DNA of 6,980 bases from a bacterium HR39 (GTDB taxonomy: Bacteria > Pseudomonadota > Alphaproteobacteria > Geminicoccales > Geminicoccaceae): assembly GCA_002898955.1 (NCBI GenBank), contig BEIP01000071.1, positions 1-6,980 on the forward strand. The letters are read 5' to 3'. This document shows, in pieces, positions 1-6,980 of the stretch. How positions within the stretch are numbered: the stretch's first letter is position 1; the number at the start of each line of letters is the position of its first letter. The notes under the pieces are model-generated. The model had not been told where the DNA came from, made no database searches, and was given only the letters and a program-made list of their open reading frames with translations. Made by a program: the position numbers and the translations under genes.

Positions 1-85
1 TGACCTTCTTGCCCTCGTAAGTCTTGAGCTGCTGTGCCGGACCGCGCGCGGCGGGGTCGTTCTTGCTCTTGGACATCTTCAGCAT
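1..85 (-). CDS. Small hypothetical protein, N-terminal fragment (runs off the left edge)
   Basis: Read leftward from the ATG at 85-83, an open frame runs 28 codons to the window edge and continues beyond it. The peptide begins MLKMSKSKNDPAARGPAQQ and goes on LKTYEGKKV. It is hydrophilic and rich in Lys, with no signal peptide or membrane segment in the visible part. A purine-rich Shine-Dalgarno (AAGGGTGGAG, 103-94) sits 8 nt before the ATG at 85. A second in-frame ATG at 76 would give MSKSKND..., but at a less suitable spacing. I do not recognise the family and too little is visible to infer a function. It is divergent from the TPR lipoprotein gene with almost no gap, so its promoter must lie inside the 5' part of that gene. 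The good ribosome site and protein-like composition support a real gene. Confidence 0.55.
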   Translation of the reverse strand, partial: MLKMSKSKNDPAARGPAQQLKTYEGKKV

Positions 86-93
86 CGTGGGAA

Positions 94-103
94 CTCCACC
101 CTT
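94..103 (-). promoter_or_regulatory. Ribosome binding site of the leftward small gene
   Basis: On the minus strand AAGGGTGGAG ends 8 nt before the ATG at 85. This favours that start over the in-frame ATG at 76. The site overlaps the only late candidate start (TTG 102) of the divergent TPR gene. Confidence 0.5.
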
Positions 104-1880
104 GTCGAAGCCATGCGAACCCGCGCCCGCGCTGCCGTGCGCGCGGCGAGGGTGGTTTGGGCGGGCCGGGCGCGGCCGTCAAGGGGCACGGGCCCTCGCC
201 CTCGCGGCCCTGCTCGCGGCCTGTGCGCCGGCCGCTCCGCCGCTGCCGACGGCCGAGCCCATCGTCGTCGACGGTTCCGGTCCGGCCGCCAACTGGCTCG
301 CCGCACGCCACGCCGCATCCGGTGGCGACTTCCGCACCGCCGCCCGACTGCTGCGCCGCGCCGCCGCCGAGGATCCGGGGGAACCGGAGATCCGCCGCGA
401 GCTGCTGCGGGCGCTCGTCGCCATCTCGGCCTGGGAGGAAGCGCCGGAGGTGGCCCGCGGGCTCGAGGCCCTCGCGCCGGGCGATCTCGACGCCGGCCTG
501 CTGCTCCATCTCGACGCCCTGCGCCGCGGCGACGCCGGCGAGGCCCTGGAGCGGGCCCGCGATCTCGACCGGCCGGTGATCGGCCGGCTGCTCGCCCCGT
601 TCCTCGAGGCCTGGGCGCTGGCGGCGCAGGGGCGCGAGGACGAGGCGCTGCGCGCCCTCGCCGGGCCGGAGCGCGAGCGCGTGCTGCCGTGGCTCACCGC
701 CCAGCACACGGCCCTCCTGCTGCTGCGCGGGGGCCATACCGAAGCGGCGGCGCTCGCCCTCGAGTCCGAACTCGCCGCCGACCGGCCGCTCCCCGAGAGC
801 TTCGTGCAGGCCGCGGCCCACGTGCTGCAGCGCGCGGGCCGGCGCGACCGCGCGGTGGCGCTGGTGGGCGCCCAGCTCCGCCACCGGCCGGGCAGCTCCG
901 TGCTGCTCCATCTCGCGCGCCTGCTGGACGAGGGACGGTCGGTGCCGCCGCCCTTCGCGGATCCCGCCGGTGCGGTGGCGGACGTGCTGCTGCGCTTCGC
1001 CGAGGCGCTGGATTCGCAGCAGGCCCGCGACCGCGCCCTGCGCCTCGCCCGCCTCGCCCTCTTCGCCGCACCGGAATCGGCCGAGGCGCGGCTTCTGTGT
1101 GCGCGCATCGAGCTGGCCCGGGGGGCCCCGGCGGAAGCCCTGCGGGTACTGGAGGGCTTTCCCGCCGGTTCGCCGCTCGCCTTCGATGCCGCCCTCCTGC
1201 GCGCCCGGGCGCTCGACGCCCTCGGCCGGCGGGGGGAGGCCGCGAGGCTGCTCGAGGACCTCGCCCGCCGCCATCCCACCCGCAGCGAGCCGCTGGTCAC
1301 TCTCGGCGACCTCACCCGTGCGCGCGAGGACTGGGAGACGGCCCGCGAGGCCTACGCCCGGGCCATCGCCCGCCTCGATCGCATCGAGCGCGGCCACTGG
1401 CGGCTGTTCTACGCCTTCGGCATCACCCTCGAGCGCACCGGACGCTGGGAGGAGGCGGAGCGCGCCTTCCGCCGGGCGCTCGCCCTCGAACCCGACCAGC
1501 CGCTCGTCCTCAATTACCTCGGCTACAGTCTGGTGGACCGCGGCGAGAAGCTGGAGGAGGCGAAGCGCATGCTGGAGCGGGCCGTCGAGCTCGCGCCCGA
1601 GGACGGCTACATCGTCCACTCCCTGGGCTGGGCCCACGACCGGCTCGGCGACCACGGGAAGGCGGTGGAGCTGCTGGAGCGGGCCGTCGAGCTCGCGCCC
1701 GACGATCCGGTGATCCACGACCACCTGGGCGATGCGTACTGGAAGGTGGGACGCCGGCGCGAGGCGCGCTTCCAGTGGAACCACGCCCTCGCCCTCGATC
1801 CCGAGCCGGAGCTGGCCGCGAAGATCCGCCGCAAGCTGGAGCGCGGCCTCGAGGAGGACGTCCGAGCGCAGGGCCCATGA
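102..1880 (+). CDS. TPR-repeat lipoprotein upstream of ispE
   Basis: This is a large TPR protein, probably lipid-anchored and exported. A hydrophobic run (ALALAALLAAC) ends in a lipobox L-A-A-C with the Cys codon at 222-224. The residue after Cys is Ala, which by the usual rule suggests the outer membrane. The N-terminal two-thirds is an Ala/Leu/Arg-rich helical repeat solenoid. Clear TPR units follow at about 1284-1380, 1390-1500, 1500-1602, 1602-1704 and 1704-1806, with motifs such as NYLGYSLVDRG, SLGWAHDRLGDHGKAVELLE and DHLGDAYWKVGRRREARFQW. These match the TPR proteins common in proteobacteria; their role is probably as a protein-interaction scaffold, with no catalytic site seen. The stop overlaps the ispE ATG (ATGA). 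The start is uncertain: in this frame only TTG 24, GTG 87 and TTG 102 precede the lipobox, none with a good ribosome site, while the nearest ATG (113) is in another frame. I give TTG 102 (592 residues) as a placeholder. The gene call is firm; the N-terminus is not. Confidence 0.88.
   Translation: MSKPCEPAPALPCARRGWFGRAGRGRQGARALALAALLAACAPAAPPLPTAEPIVVDGSGPAANWLAARHAASGGDFRTAARLLRRAAAEDPGEPEIRRELLRALVAISAWEEAPEVARGLEALAPGDLDAGLLLHLDALRRGDAGEALERARDLDRPVIGRLLAPFLEAWALAAQGREDEALRALAGPERERVLPWLTAQHTALLLLRGGHTEAAALALESELAADRPLPESFVQAAAHVLQRAGRRDRAVALVGAQLRHRPGSSVLLHLARLLDEGRSVPPPFADPAGAVADVLLRFAEALDSQQARDRALRLARLALFAAPESAEARLLCARIELARGAPAEALRVLEGFPAGSPLAFDAALLRARALDALGRRGEAARLLEDLARRHPTRSEPLVTLGDLTRAREDWETAREAYARAIARLDRIERGHWRLFYAFGITLERTGRWEEAERAFRRALALEPDQPLVLNYLGYSLVDRGEKLEEAKRMLERAVELAPEDGYIVHSLGWAHDRLGDHGKAVELLERAVELAPDDPVIHDHLGDAYWKVGRRREARFQWNHALALDPEPELAAKIRRKLERGLEEDVRAQGP
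1570..1702 (+). repeat. Direct repeat, two exact 31-nt copies one TPR unit apart
   Basis: Positions 1570-1600 and 1672-1702 are identical over 31 nt. They are offset by 102 nt, which is exactly one 34-residue TPR unit. Both encode LERAVELAP, and the silent positions are also identical. The repeat lies inside the TPR lipoprotein gene and reflects duplication of, or conversion between, adjacent TPR units. Confidence 0.85.
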
Positions 1881-2758
1881 CCGTCCGCAGGCTCGCCGCC
1901 ACCGTTCCCGCCAAGATCAACCTCGATCTCTTCGTCACCGGCCGCCGCCCGGACGGGCTGCACGAGCTCGACAGCCTCGTGGTCTTCGGCGTGGTGGCGG
2001 ATCGGATCGAGGTGGAGGAGGCCGGAGATCTCTCGCTGGAGGTGGCCGGCCCCTTCGCCGGGGCCGTGCCGCACGGCGAGAGCAATCTGGTGCTGCGCGC
2101 AGCCCGCACCCTCGCCGAGTGGACCGGGGTGGAACCGCGTGCGCACATCCGCCTCGACAAGCACATCCCGCCGGCAGCGGGGCTGGGCGGCGGCTCCGGT
2201 GACGCCGCGGCGACCCTGAGACTGCTCGCGCGGCTCTGGCAGGTGCGCCTCGATCTCCCGGAGCTGCTGGATCTCGCCGTGCGCATCGGTGCCGACGTGC
2301 CGGCCTGCGTCTTCGCCGAGAGCGTGCGCATGCGGGGCATCGGCGAGCGCCTCGATCCCGTGCGCGGCCTGCCCGATCTGCCGCTGGTGCTGGTCAATCC
2401 CGGCGTGGAGCTCCCGACCGCCTCGGTCTTCGCCGCCTTCGCCCGTGCCCACGCCCCGCGCCCCGCCGACCGGCCGCCGCTTCCCGCCCGCGCGCCGCTT
2501 TCCGTCTTCGCCGGATGGCTCGCCGGGGGGCGCAACGACCTCGAGCCGGCGGCGCGCAGCCTGCGGCCGGAGATCGGCGAGGTGCTGGACGAGCTCGCGT
2601 CCTTCGAGCGGTGCTATCTCGCGCGCATGAGCGGCAGCGGCGCCACCTGCTTCGGTCTCTTCACCGATCCGGCCTCGGCGCGTAAGGCGGCGGAGGAGCT
2701 GCGTGCGCGCCGGCCCGGCTGGTGGGTGGCGGCGGGCGTGGTGGAGACCCGGCCGTGA
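1877..2758 (+). CDS. ispE: 4-diphosphocytidyl-2-C-methyl-D-erythritol kinase (IspE)
   Basis: IspE phosphorylates the 2-hydroxyl of CDP-methylerythritol with ATP, the fourth step of the cytosolic MEP route to IPP and DMAPP. The 293-residue product has the usual length and full GHMP-kinase architecture. The N-terminal segment PAKINLDLFVTGRRPDG contains the conserved Lys13. The glycine-rich ATP loop is PPAAGLGGGSGDAA at residues 98-111. The catalytic Asp is D140 in GADVPAC. The C-terminal GHMP motif MSGSGATCFGLF begins at residue 251. His29 and Phe185 correspond to the E. coli cytidine-binding His26 and Phe185, but the usual Tyr of the DGYH motif is Leu28 here. The ATG overlaps the TPR stop and only a weak AGGG precedes it, so translational coupling is likely. 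The style of the sequence is alphaproteobacterial. Confidence 0.96.
   Translation: MTVRRLAATVPAKINLDLFVTGRRPDGLHELDSLVVFGVVADRIEVEEAGDLSLEVAGPFAGAVPHGESNLVLRAARTLAEWTGVEPRAHIRLDKHIPPAAGLGGGSGDAAATLRLLARLWQVRLDLPELLDLAVRIGADVPACVFAESVRMRGIGERLDPVRGLPDLPLVLVNPGVELPTASVFAAFARAHAPRPADRPPLPARAPLSVFAGWLAGGRNDLEPAARSLRPEIGEVLDELASFERCYLARMSGSGATCFGLFTDPASARKAAEELRARRPGWWVAAGVVETRP
2743..2746 (+). promoter_or_regulatory. Ribosome binding site for the GTG start of the SAM hydrolase gene
   Basis: GGAG lies 8 nt before the GTG at 2755, inside the last codons of ispE. It supports the GTG start. The earlier in-frame ATG at 2722 would add 11 Gly/Arg-rich residues before the conserved IFLFTDFG start of the family. 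Confidence 0.6.
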
Positions 2759-3522
2759 TCTTCCTGTTCACCGACTTCGGCCACGAGGGCCCGTACATGG
2801 GCGAGATGGAGGCGGAGATCCTGCGCCGCGCGCCCGGCGTGCCGGTGGTGCGCCTCATGGTGGACGCGCCGGCCTTCCGCCCCGACCTCGCCTCGTACTT
2901 GCTGGCGGCGTTGGCGAAGCGCTTCCGCCCGGGCGACGTGTGCGTGGCGGTGGTGGATCCGGGCGTGGGCACCGAGCGCGAGGCCATCGCCTTCGAGGCC
3001 GACGGCGTGTGGTTCGTCGGGCCCGACAACGGCCTGTTCGAGCCGATCCTGCGCGAGGCGCTGGACCTGCGCACCTTCCGCATCGCCTGGCGACCGCCGC
3101 GGCTCTCGTCCAGCTTCCACGGCCGCGACCTCTTCGCGCCGGTGGCAGCCCGCATCGCCCGCGGCGATCCCTCGGCGCTGGAGCCCTGCGAGCCCACCCG
3201 ACATCCCGACCGGCCCGATGCCCTGGCGGCGGTGGTGTACGTGGACCGCTACGGCAACGCCTGGACCGGCCTTCCCGGCGCGGAAGTGCCGCGCGGCGCC
3301 CGCATCCGCGCAGGTGGAAGGGAACTCGCCCATGCCGAGACCTTCGGGCGGGTGCCGCCCGGCGAGCCCTTCTGGTACGTGAACAGCGCCGGGCTCGTGG
3401 AGATCGCGGTGAACGGCGGTTCGGCGGCGGCGCTTCTCGGCCTCGCGCCGGGTGTGCCGGTGGAGGTGGTGGAGCCGGAATCCGGCGCGGAAGGCGAAGA
3501 CGGGGAGGCGGCGGAGTCCTGA
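2755..3522 (+). CDS. DUF62-family S-adenosyl-L-methionine hydrolase (SAM hydroxide adenosyltransferase)
   Basis: The family (SAM_adeno_trans; relatives of fluorinase and chlorinase) mostly splits SAM with water into adenosine and methionine. The 255-residue protein starts (GTG)-IFLFTDFG, the family's N-terminal motif. Other family motifs are VVDPGVGTER (residues 66-75), VGPDNGLF (88-95), SFHGRDLFAPVAA (120-132) and YVDRYGNAWT. Asp68, Arg75 and His122 match the Asp-Arg-His set described for the archaeal DUF62 hydrolase, so a hydrolase is favoured over a halogenase. No signal peptide is seen, so it should be cytosolic. The C-terminal 15-20 residues form an acidic tail rich in Glu and Gly. The GTG overlaps the ispE stop (GTGA), so it is co-translated with ispE. 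It is the last gene of the operon before a hairpin. Its biological role is poorly known even in studied members. Confidence 0.9.
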   Translation: MIFLFTDFGHEGPYMGEMEAEILRRAPGVPVVRLMVDAPAFRPDLASYLLAALAKRFRPGDVCVAVVDPGVGTEREAIAFEADGVWFVGPDNGLFEPILREALDLRTFRIAWRPPRLSSSFHGRDLFAPVAARIARGDPSALEPCEPTRHPDRPDALAAVVYVDRYGNAWTGLPGAEVPRGARIRAGGRELAHAETFGRVPPGEPFWYVNSAGLVEIAVNGGSAAALLGLAPGVPVEVVEPESGAEGEDGEAAES

Positions 3523-3531
3523 GAAGCGCGA

Positions 3532-3555
3532 CGGGCCCGCACGCCGGCGGGCCCG
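3532..3555. terminator. GC-rich hairpin between convergent genes, probable two-way terminator
   Basis: Arms CGGGCCCGC (3532-3540) and GCGGGCCCG (3547-3555) pair perfectly over 9 bp around a 6-nt loop. The hairpin sits 9 nt after the SAM hydrolase stop and about 28 nt past the rpmG stop on the other strand. No U-tract follows on the plus strand; on the minus side only a weak pyrimidine stretch follows. A second, imperfect hairpin (CTTC/GAAG outside GGCG/CGCC, 3557-3577) lies beside it on the rpmG side. Confidence 0.6.
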
Positions 3556-3583
3556 CCTTCGCGGCGATGCGCCGAAGAGGGCT

Positions 3584-3751
3584 TCAGCGCAGCTTGGTCT
3601 CGCGGAACTCCACGTGCTTGCGCACCTTGGGATCGTACTTGCGCAGCACGAGCTTGCCGGTGGTGCGACGGGTGTTCTTCTTGGTGACGTAGAAGTAGCC
3701 CGTGCCCGCCGAGCTCTCGAGCTTGATCAGCTGGGTGCTGGTCTTGGCCAT
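3584..3751 (-). CDS. rpmG: 50S ribosomal protein L33
   Basis: L33 is a small protein of the large ribosomal subunit near the tRNA exit site. The 55-residue product begins [18 protein letters not shown], continues with YFYVTKKN, and ends with [19 protein letters not shown]. It matches the family over its whole length. It lacks the two CXXC pairs of zinc-binding L33, so it is the zinc-independent form usual in proteobacteria. The start is set by GGGAG 8 nt upstream of the ATG at 3751. Twelve extra upstream codons are open but do not resemble L33. It lies downstream of typA on the same strand, 93 nt away, and has its own promoter candidate. Confidence 0.97.
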   Translation of the reverse strand: MAKTSTQLIKLESSAGTGYFYVTKKNTRRTTGKLVLRKYDPKVRKHVEFRETKLR

Positions 3752-3790
3752 GGCGCTGCTCCCGCTGGATCCGGTCTCCTGCCGCACGCC

Positions 3791-3818
3791 AAGCTAGCGG
3801 GCCCGGCGCCGGCGTCAA
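3791..3818 (-). promoter_or_regulatory. Probable sigma-70 promoter of rpmG
   Basis: On the minus strand TTGACG (-35, 3818-3813) is followed after 16 nt by TAGCTT (-10, 3796-3791). The form fits the housekeeping promoters of GC-rich alphaproteobacteria, where the -35 box is strong and the -10 box degenerate. Transcription would start near 3784, giving a leader of about 33 nt before rpmG. It suggests that rpmG is expressed independently of typA. Confidence 0.5.
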
Positions 3819-3844
3819 CGCGTCCCGCCCGCGCCGCGTCCGGC

Positions 3845-5671
<1,827 letters not shown>

Positions 5672-6105
5672 GCGGTCCGCTGTCCGGAATGGGGATTATC
5701 GGATGCGCGCCGCCCCCGCGGGAACGGCACGTGCGGCCTTCGATATAGGACCTGCGGCCGTGCCCGCCACGGGCGCTGCGTCAGTCGTCCTCCACCGCCT
5801 CGGCGCATGGCCGGATGGGCGGATGGCGCGAACGCCCGGCCGCGGGCCCGTTCCGCCGCCTCGTCCGGCCGGGGTGGTCCGCACGCCCGGCGGGCATGTG
5901 CGATGCGGCGCGCAGGCTGGCGCCGCTTCCGGAGGCTGTCGGATCGCCGAATGATCAGGTGCGGCCGATCGCAAGTCGACGGGAGCAACGGCCTCGCATC
6001 CGCATCGTGCACCCCGAACGACCGATCGTTCCGGCTGGCCGGATGAGCGATGTGCAATCGCCGTCGTGTATCCGCGGGCCGGATTCTGCGGCGCGCCGGC
6101 GCAAT
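5672..6105. other. 434-nt intergenic region upstream of typA, small inverted repeats only
   Basis: I see no convincing gene here. Open frames crossing it encode Arg/Pro/Gly/Ala-rich peptides without a ribosome site or any recognisable motif. It contains three short GCCCG/CGGGC inverted repeats (5762-5774, 5834-5847, 5885-5895), a GAACGA/TCGTTC inverted repeat (6016-6031) and a 10-nt palindrome GCGCCGGCGC (6093-6102) just past the anion channel stop. The 140 nt nearest the anion channel gene look somewhat less GC-rich than the coding flanks. No tRNA-like fold was found by eye. Confidence 0.6.
5695..5724 (-). promoter_or_regulatory. Possible typA promoter
   Basis: On the minus strand GATAAT (5700-5695) matches five of six bases of a -10 box. 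The best -35 is TTCCCG (5724-5719) at 18-nt spacing, which matches only half the consensus. The leader to the ATG at 5671 would be under 20 nt. This is a tentative call. Confidence 0.3.
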
Positions 6106-6980
6106 TCAGCTTTCGGGCCGGCACGGACCGCCTTCGCGCACCCACAGCAGCGTGCGCACCGTGAGTGCGATCATCACGCCGCACAGCACCAGATAGGCTC
6201 CGGTTCCCAGCCCGGCGAAGAAACCGCCGCCGTGATGGGCCGCATAGTGCAGGCAGGCGGCGGTGAAGGCGGCGAGCGGGAACGACCATGCCCAGGCAGG
6301 AAGGCCGAAGGGCACGGCGAGGAGCCGCCGCGCGAGGGTCGCCACCAGAAGGGCGAAGAACAGGGCCAGATCGAGGAGGAGGTGGGCGAAGAGGTCCGGC
6401 TCCCCGGAGAGCCGCAGCCAGGCGAGGAAGCCCACCGCCGGCGGGGCCACGAGGATCACGAGGGTGGGCAGCAGGCGCTCCGGCAGCGGGTCGTGGAAGA
6501 CCAGCCGGTTGAACACGAGTGTCACGAGGATCAGCCAGAACAGCAGGCCGGTGGCGAAGAAGAAGAACGAGATCTCAAAGAATCCGAGCGGCGCGCCGGC
6601 GAGCGGCACCACGATGTTGCCCACCGCCGGAATGAACCAGCCGGGATTGAGCTGCGCCACCGTGTGGGTCCGATCGATCCACGCCCGCAGGATCAGCAGG
6701 GTGAAGGCGAGCTGCAGCGCCGCACCGACCGCCCACAGCGGCAGGGCCACGTCGGGACGGTGGGGAACGGTTCCCGTGGCGATCAGCAGCAGGCCGATGG
6801 CGATGGCCGGGAAGAAGCTGCGGCGGACGGGATGGTGCCACTCCTCCATCACCCGCCCGAAGTGGCTCCGCAGCTTGAGGGCGTAGAGAGCGGCGAGGAA
6901 CAGGAACAGGGTGGCAGTGAGCGCCAGCAGCACCAGACTCGCCCCGTGGGCGAGGCCGTAGTGGCGCTCGAGGGCCATGG
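6106..6980 (-). CDS. TehA/SLAC1-family (TDT) anion channel or transporter, N-terminus beyond the window
   Basis: These are integral inner-membrane proteins with ten helices lining a pore. They include TehA of H. influenzae and plant SLAC1, and conduct small anions; some relatives export C4-dicarboxylates or sulfite. About 290 residues are visible, with some eight or nine hydrophobic helices. Family motifs, numbered from the Met codon at 6978, are HHPVRRSFFPAIAIGLLL (48-65) and LNPGWFIPAVGNIVVPLAG (110-128). The segment WSFPLAAFT (231-239) resembles the helix carrying the gate Phe of TehA and SLAC1; Phe233 is the likely counterpart. Homologues have another helix before the visible part, so the Met at 6978 is probably internal and the gene continues right of the window. 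The C-terminus is a short polar tail. The substrate cannot be told, and the neighbours give no clue. Confidence 0.88.
   Translation of the reverse strand, partial: MALERHYGLAHGASLVLLALTATLFLFLAALYALKLRSHFGRVMEEWHHPVRRSFFPAIAIGLLLIATGTVPHRPDVALPLWAVGAALQLAFTLLILRAWIDRTHTVAQLNPGWFIPAVGNIVVPLAGAPLGFFEISFFFFATGLLFWLILVTLVFNRLVFHDPLPERLLPTLVILVAPPAVGFLAWLRLSGEPDLFAHLLLDLALFFALLVATLARRLLAVPFGLPAWAWSFPLAAFTAACLHYAAHHGGGFFAGLGTGAYLVLCGVMIALTVRTLLWVREGGPCRPES

Noticed and set aside
179..1315. 378-codon minus-strand open frame antisense to the TPR gene
   Set aside because: Its Ser/Arg/Ala-rich low-complexity composition is typical of the antisense of GC-rich coding sequence, and it has no motif.
113..2758. 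881-codon open frame on the plus strand, in frame with ispE
   Set aside because: Before 1877 it is the out-of-frame shadow of the TPR gene, an Arg/Pro/Ala/Gly-rich peptide without motifs. Only the ispE part is real.
2755..3522. Chlorinase or fluorinase function for the DUF62 gene
   Set aside because: The Asp68/Arg75/His122 set fits the water-using SAM hydrolases, and no halometabolite cluster is nearby.
3752..3787. N-terminal extension of L33 by 12 codons
   Set aside because: The extra residues do not resemble L33, and a good ribosome site precedes the ATG at 3751.
5703..5954. Possible 83-residue plus-strand protein in the intergenic gap
   Set aside because: It is Gly/Pro/Ala/Arg-rich with no ribosome site and no recognisable motif, and its frame simply continues the antisense frame of typA.

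Overview
The window is very GC-rich, compact bacterial chromosome. It looks proteobacterial and most probably alphaproteobacterial. The clues are a zinc-free L33 whose core ([12 protein letters not shown], then [13 protein letters not shown]) resembles the alphaproteobacterial type, an IspE with the alphaproteobacterial-style LDSLVVFG and MSGSGATCFGLF segments, and a promoter of the form TTGACG-N16-TAGCTT. Extreme GC leaves long open frames on every strand; only seven of them look like real genes. I do not assign a genus.

Left end (1-112): the first 28 codons of an unrecognised small protein run leftward out of the window. It lies head-to-head with the rightward operon, and the gap between them is almost nil. 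Rightward operon (about 102-3522): a TPR-repeat lipoprotein, then ispE (MEP-pathway kinase), then a DUF62-family SAM hydrolase. The two junctions are 4-nt overlaps (ATGA and GTGA), so the three genes are probably co-transcribed and translationally coupled. A GC-rich hairpin at 3532-3555 separates this operon from the convergent genes.

Leftward block (3584-5671): typA/bipA (ribosome-associated GTPase) followed by rpmG (L33). Both serve translation, but rpmG has a recognisable promoter of its own in the 93-nt spacer. A 434-nt non-coding stretch (5672-6105) holds several small inverted repeats and a possible typA promoter. Right end (6106-6980): the C-terminal part of a TehA/SLAC1-family anion channel on the minus strand, with its N-terminus beyond the window.

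This is mainly housekeeping territory and I see no defence system, mobile element, CRISPR array or biosynthetic cluster. The points worth a second look are the missing conventional start of the TPR lipoprotein, an IspE with Leu where the family usually has the cytosine-stacking Tyr, the tight coupling of ispE to a SAM hydrolase, and the structured intergenic gap upstream of typA.
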